NCBI GenBank assembly: GCA_964511075.1
Contig: CAZEDM010000002.1
Location: forward strand, 1 to 64,000
Origin: CAZEDM01 sp964511075
Lineage (GTDB): Bacteria > Zixibacteria > MSB-5A5 > RBG-16-43-9
DNA: 64,000 bases
Direction: 5' to 3'
Below, one piece after another: positions 60,240 through 64,000 of the stretch. Below the pieces are notes generated by a model that was not told the DNA's origin, ran no database searches, and saw only the letters and a program-made list of their open reading frames with translations. How positions within the stretch are numbered: position 1 is the first letter of the stretch; the number at the start of each line of letters is the position of its first letter. The position numbers and the translations under genes were made by a program.

Positions 60240-60998
60240 GTGTCGATATCCCTATTAAAGAAGGTAATGCTGTTCGCTGCCGGAGTGTTTTGGTGCTTGT
60301 CTGGAGTTGTTATTGCCACTCCCTCAACTCACATCTGGGCGCCTTCTACCGATATCCAGCCTTTTTCAAAATGGCACATCACCAGCGATATGTACCTGCC
60401 GGCAAGAAAAGATGATGCCGGCATACGCTGGAGCACGGTCACTAATTTGGGTTTAACTGTGGGAGTTTTACCGTTCAAAAACATCAATCTGGAAATAGGC
60501 TTGGACCACAAATCTGGCACGGGTGTTCTGGATGACTATCCTTTATACTTTAATGCCAAATTGGGAATGCCCGAGGATGGTCTGGGAAAATATGTTCCGG
60601 CTTTGTCTATAGGTATATATGAGATAGGCACCAAAAAAGACTTTACCAATAACAACATCCTTTATGTTGAAGTTGCCAAAACCTTTGAATCGGGGAAAAC
60701 TTCTTTAGGGAGATTTTCCGCTGGCTTTTTCACAGGTAATGAAAAGCTCCTCTTGGATGACAAAGGAGAAAAGGACAATAAGGGTCCAATATTAGCCTGG
60801 GAAAGGACTATGGATGAGATTTCCGATAAGTTGTGGGTCTGCGCTGAATATATGGGTACAAAAAGCAGCTACGGCACGGTCAACTTCGGTTTCTCCTGGA
60901 AGTTTGCGGATGATGTAGCTATGATATTCGGCTATGATATCTTTAATAACCGCAACATCCCGGACGTAGCTACCGTACAACTGGATGTCGATTTTTGA
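60240..60998 (+). CDS. Predicted outer-membrane beta-barrel protein next to amt
   Basis: A signal peptide (about 1-26) is followed by alternating amphipathic strands (LGLTVGVLPFKNINLEIGLDH, YVPALSIGIYEIG, FGFSWKFADDVAMIFGYDI) and the terminal phenylalanine expected of an outer-membrane barrel. The start is a GTG with AAGGAGGA 5 nt upstream. It lies 63 bp after amt in the same direction and is probably co-transcribed, so it could be a porin for ammonium or amines. No named family is recognised. Confidence 0.6.
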   Translation: MSISLLKKVMLFAAGVFWCLSGVVIATPSTHIWAPSTDIQPFSKWHITSDMYLPARKDDAGIRWSTVTNLGLTVGVLPFKNINLEIGLDHKSGTGVLDDYPLYFNAKLGMPEDGLGKYVPALSIGIYEIGTKKDFTNNNILYVEVAKTFESGKTSLGRFSAGFFTGNEKLLLDDKGEKDNKGPILAWERTMDEISDKLWVCAEYMGTKSSYGTVNFGFSWKFADDVAMIFGYDIFNNRNIPDVATVQLDVDF

Positions 60999-61204
60999 TA
61001 GTCATATTTCAAGTATCAATAGATAGAAAAAGCAATAGAATAGCGGGAAGAGGGGTGGCTGCAGAAACTTTATGCCTGACGGATTGACCTGCGTTGTTTC
61101 CTCACCAGTCGTAACCTTTTGGTCTGGAGAATAACAGCGAACAGGAAAAACTGTCTATTGTTTTAAGGGCTGCAAACTACTTGCTGCCTGCTGAAGGCTG
61201 AATT

Positions 61205-62569
61205 ATGACGGAGATAAAAAATCAAAAGGAACTAGATCTGACCTCCGGGGATATCACCAGAAACATTTTTCGTCTTGCCTGGCCGGTAGTTACCCTGATG
61301 TTCCTGGAGATGTTTTTTACCATTGCAGATGCTTTCTGGGTAGGAAAATTAGGAGCGGTCTCCCTGGCCGCGGTGATCTCCTCAACTTTCGTCGTCTGGA
61401 TCATTTATTCCCTGGCAGCGATCATCTCGGTGGGGGTGGTGGCTTTGGTCGCCAGGGCTGTAGGTGCAAGGGACCCGGCTCAGGCAGCTTATGTCTCTGA
61501 GCAGTCGTTTCTATTCTCCATAATCAGCGCTGCATTTCTGACCCTCATAGGAATAATTTTCACTCCCCAGGTTTTCGATCTGATGGGGACCGAGAGTGAG
61601 GTTACTTTACTTGGAACAAAATATCTGCGCATAATCTTTCTGGGAGCTCCTTTCTTCTTTCTCGTAGATACCCTGGCAGGAGTGTTCAGAGCCTCAGGAG
61701 ACACCAGGACTCCCCTGAAAGTGGCAGTGGTGGGATTCGGGCTCAATATTATCCTGGACCCTTTCCTTATTTTTGGCTGGGGACCTTTTCCCCGACTGGA
61801 GACAGCAGGTGCGGCCATCGCTACGATTTGTTCCCAGCTCATCGGGGTGGTACTATTCAAACGTTATATTGATAAGGGAAAGCTGCCCTTCAGCCTGAGG
61901 TTGAAGTTGCGCTCAAGAATATCTCTCCAGACTGTCTACCGGATTGTTAAGATCGGCATACCGACCTCGGTAGCGGGTATTGTTTTCAGCGTGGTCTATT
62001 TGTTTCTGAATAAGATAACTGCCCTTTTTGGAACCGAGGCTATTGCAGCTCTGGGAATAGGGAACAGAGCCGAATCCATCTCCTATCTAACCTGTTTTGC
62101 TTTCTCCATGGCTGCAGCCACACTGGTCGGTCAGAACCTGGGGGCTGGTAAACCTGAAAGGGCGGAGAAATCAGCCTGGAGGACGGTGTCGATTGCGGTT
62201 ATGATAACCGGGTTTATCTCGGTGATGTTCATATCGTTCCCCAGATATATTTCCGCTTTCTTCATTTCGGATGAGAGGGTGATCCAGATAGCTATTGTAT
62301 ATCTGAGGATACTGGGCATTTCCCAGATATTCATGGGCATAGAGGCGGTTCTGGAAGGGGCGTTTTCCGGTGCGGGTAATACCTTTCCTCCGATGATCGT
62401 TTCAGTGCCCGGTTCTGTCTTGAGGATACCCATAGCCTACCTTTTGGCTATGAAACTGGGATTGGGAGTAGCTGGAATATGGTGGGCTCTGACTTTGACT
62501 ACCGTAGCCAAGGGTATAGTTATAGCCCTGTGGTTCAAATTAGGCAGGTGGAAGAAAAAAAAGGTTTAA
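61205..62569 (+). CDS. MATE-family efflux transporter
   Basis: This inner-membrane antiporter has twelve helices in two halves (MatE domains at about 20-180 and 245-405). It shows IFRLAWPVVTLMFLEMFF at the start, GVFRASGDTRTP in half one and EGAFSGAGNTFPP at the matching place in half two. It exports drugs or metabolites using a sodium or proton gradient, and the cargo is unknown. It is 454 residues with a basic C-terminus. Confidence 0.92.
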   Translation: MTEIKNQKELDLTSGDITRNIFRLAWPVVTLMFLEMFFTIADAFWVGKLGAVSLAAVISSTFVVWIIYSLAAIISVGVVALVARAVGARDPAQAAYVSEQSFLFSIISAAFLTLIGIIFTPQVFDLMGTESEVTLLGTKYLRIIFLGAPFFFLVDTLAGVFRASGDTRTPLKVAVVGFGLNIILDPFLIFGWGPFPRLETAGAAIATICSQLIGVVLFKRYIDKGKLPFSLRLKLRSRISLQTVYRIVKIGIPTSVAGIVFSVVYLFLNKITALFGTEAIAALGIGNRAESISYLTCFAFSMAAATLVGQNLGAGKPERAEKSAWRTVSIAVMITGFISVMFISFPRYISAFFISDERVIQIAIVYLRILGISQIFMGIEAVLEGAFSGAGNTFPPMIVSVPGSVLRIPIAYLLAMKLGLGVAGIWWALTLTTVAKGIVIALWFKLGRWKKKKV

Positions 62570-62673
62570 AAAATCCGGGCTAACCTGCTTGACTTATTCA
62601 GCCCAAAAGGTTTAATTTACTGTGTTTGAAAACCTGAGGTTAAAAGAGAGATAGGAAGGATAACCGAGATAAA

Positions 62674-63624
62674 ATGACTGACACAGGATTAGTATATCAT
62701 CCGGATTATCTTAAACACGATACCGGCAAGCGGCATCCGGAAAATGCCTCCAGGCTGTCTTTCCTTATGGACTATCTGGAGAAAAAAAGGATTCTCTCTT
62801 CAGTGAAAAGGATCGAGCCTTTGAACCCGCCCCTGGAATGGGTGGAGAAGATCCATCCGGCTGAATATATCCAGCTTATAGAGGAATTCTCCAGGCATGC
62901 TCCTGCTCATCTGGATGCGGATACGGTCATCAGTTCCGAAACCTACCGGGTGGCGCTTTTAGCCGCAGGAGGGGTTCTGGCAGGGGTGGATGAGGTGATG
63001 CAGGGAAAAGTCAAAAATGCGTTCTGCGCCATTCGTCCCCCTGGTCACCACGCCGAGCCTAACCGGGGGATGGGATTCTGCATCTTCAACAACGTGGCAT
63101 TAGGGGCAAAGTACGTTCAGGGAAAATACGGGTTGAAAAGGGTATTGATCGTGGACTGGGATGCCCATCACGGCAACGGCACTCAGAAGGCTTTTTATTC
63201 TGACCCCACGGTTTATTATTTCAGCATTCATCAGTTCCCTTTTTATCCCGGAACGGGCGAGGAGAAGGAAGAGGGAGAGGGAGAGGGCATGGGTTATACC
63301 TTGAATATTCCCATGTTTGCCGGAAGCGGAGATCTGGAGTATACCGAGGTCTTCGAGACGATATTCTATCCGGCGGCTTTGCGGTTTGCACCCGAGTTCG
63401 TCTTCATCTCCGCAGGCTTCGACGGGCATATGGACGACCCCCTGACCAATCTGCAGCTCAGCCCCAATGGGTTCAGGAAGATAACGCAGGTGGTAATGGA
63501 ATTGGCAGAGAAGACCTGCGAGGGAAGGATCGTCTCCGTCCTGGAGGGCGGGTATAATCTCAAAGCCTTAGCCTGTTCTGTGGAAGCTCATCTGGAAGTT
63601 TTGATGGATAAAAAAACCAAGTAA
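62674..63624 (+). CDS. Histone-deacetylase-family amidohydrolase (AcuC/acetylpolyamine type)
   Basis: This zinc hydrolase removes acetyl groups from lysine or polyamines. The active site is complete: tandem His125-His126 in RPPGHHAEP, zinc ligands Asp163 and His165 in DWDAHHGNGT, Asp250 in SAGFDGH, and an EGGYN motif near the end. It is 316 residues. An acidic loop EEKEEGEGEG (196-205) is unusual. Bacterial relatives deacetylate acetyl-CoA synthetase or acetylpolyamines. The neighbours do not decide between them. Confidence 0.93.
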   Translation: MTDTGLVYHPDYLKHDTGKRHPENASRLSFLMDYLEKKRILSSVKRIEPLNPPLEWVEKIHPAEYIQLIEEFSRHAPAHLDADTVISSETYRVALLAAGGVLAGVDEVMQGKVKNAFCAIRPPGHHAEPNRGMGFCIFNNVALGAKYVQGKYGLKRVLIVDWDAHHGNGTQKAFYSDPTVYYFSIHQFPFYPGTGEEKEEGEGEGMGYTLNIPMFAGSGDLEYTEVFETIFYPAALRFAPEFVFISAGFDGHMDDPLTNLQLSPNGFRKITQVVMELAEKTCEGRIVSVLEGGYNLKALACSVEAHLEVLMDKKTK

Positions 63625-63660
63625 AAAATATGCTTTTCGCCTGTTCCCTTTGATGAAAAG

Positions 63661-64000
63661 GTGAATACAAATAACACTTTCATTAAGATTTTCTCTTTTT
63701 TTCTTCTTTCCCTTAATCCCTTAGCTCTTCAAGCAAACTACCTGCCAGTTGCCTCCTATAAGATAAATGCCAGTTTGAATGACAAAGAGAAGATTATCTC
63801 CGGGCAGGAGAAAATTACTTTTACCAATACCTCTGAAAAAGAGATAGACACTTTATATCTGCACCTGTATGCCAATGCCTTTTCCTCGGATTCGACATTT
63901 TTTGTGAAAGACAGCAGGTCCCTTAAGGAATTGATGCAGAAAGAAGAGTATAGAGGGTTTATACAGGTAAAAAACGTGAAATCCCCCCCAGGGGAACTGA
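63661..64000 (+). CDS. N-terminus of a secreted M1-type peptidase, cut by the window edge
   Basis: A GTG at 63661 opens a frame that continues to the window end in 113 codons. It starts with a signal peptide (MNTNNTFIKIFSFFLLSL, ending near ALQA). The following stretch YKINASLNDKEKIISGQEKI and TLYLHLYANAFSSD match the N-terminal beta-domain of Bacteroidetes-style M1 aminopeptidases. The zinc motif would lie beyond the window. It follows the deacetylase-family gene by 36 bp in the same frame with no stop in between after its own TAA. Confidence 0.7.
   Translation, partial: MNTNNTFIKIFSFFLLSLNPLALQANYLPVASYKINASLNDKEKIISGQEKITFTNTSEKEIDTLYLHLYANAFSSDSTFFVKDSRSLKELMQKEEYRGFIQVKNVKSPPGEL

Overview
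The window looks like part of a metagenome-derived scaffold: it carries a 100-base N gap placed exactly in a tandem repeat. The host is most likely a Gram-negative, mesophilic bacterium of an uncultured FCB-type lineage. Zixibacteria-like is my best guess, from the style of the dockerin-like C-termini on secreted proteins, but this is an inference. No rRNA, tRNA, transposase, CRISPR array or phage gene was seen. Most genes have clear GGAGG-type ribosome binding sites, and TTG, GTG and one probable CTG start occur.

Layout. 1-4.4 kb: the first codons of a leftward gene, a class A penicillin-binding protein and tyrosyl-tRNA synthetase. 4.8-10.8 kb: a secreted dockerin-bearing papain-fold protein, an M23 peptidase and a rhomboid protease. 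10.8-14.2 kb: a leftward group (HicB-like/DinB fusion, DinB, ferredoxin-like, HEAT-repeat and GNAT proteins). 14.5-24.2 kb: central carbon metabolism, with 2-oxoglutarate:ferredoxin oxidoreductase (korDABC), ndk, a mitochondrial-type citrate synthase, a two-subunit LeuCD-type hydratase that probably serves as aconitase, and NADP-type isocitrate dehydrogenase. 24.2-31.2 kb: a large secreted dockerin protein, a methyltransferase, a DMT-family transporter and a divergent member of the HpaB/4-hydroxybutyryl-CoA dehydratase family. 31.3-46.4 kb: a complete 14-gene complex I operon (nuoA-N) with a small glutaredoxin-like gene between nuoM and nuoN. 46.7-48.3 kb: a secreted SBBP-repeat protein with a dockerin end, interrupted by the N gap. 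48.8-55.3 kb: leucyl aminopeptidase, an Rrf2 regulator, dCTP deaminase, pyruvate:ferredoxin oxidoreductase (porGDAB) and a corrinoid adenosyltransferase. 55.5-64 kb: a PEBP lipoprotein, a thioredoxin reductase-like flavoprotein, lipoyl synthase, an ammonium transporter with a beta-barrel partner, a MATE transporter, a histone-deacetylase-family hydrolase and the start of an M1-type peptidase.

How the genes work together. Citrate synthase, the aconitase-like enzyme, isocitrate dehydrogenase and the ferredoxin-linked 2-oxoacid oxidoreductases connect pyruvate and the TCA cycle to reduced ferredoxin and NADPH. Complex I couples quinone reduction to ion pumping. Ferredoxin-linked oxidoreductases are at least compatible with a reversible cycle.

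The most unusual signal is non-coding. Nearly every gap, including gaps inside the nuo operon, holds short near-perfect palindromes (7-10 bp arms, 2-5 nt loops). Arm sequence differs from copy to copy while complementarity is kept, and many are bordered by GTAGGG or CCCTAC. Some are organised as nested or three-way-junction elements. I regard this dispersed family as the best candidate for something undescribed.
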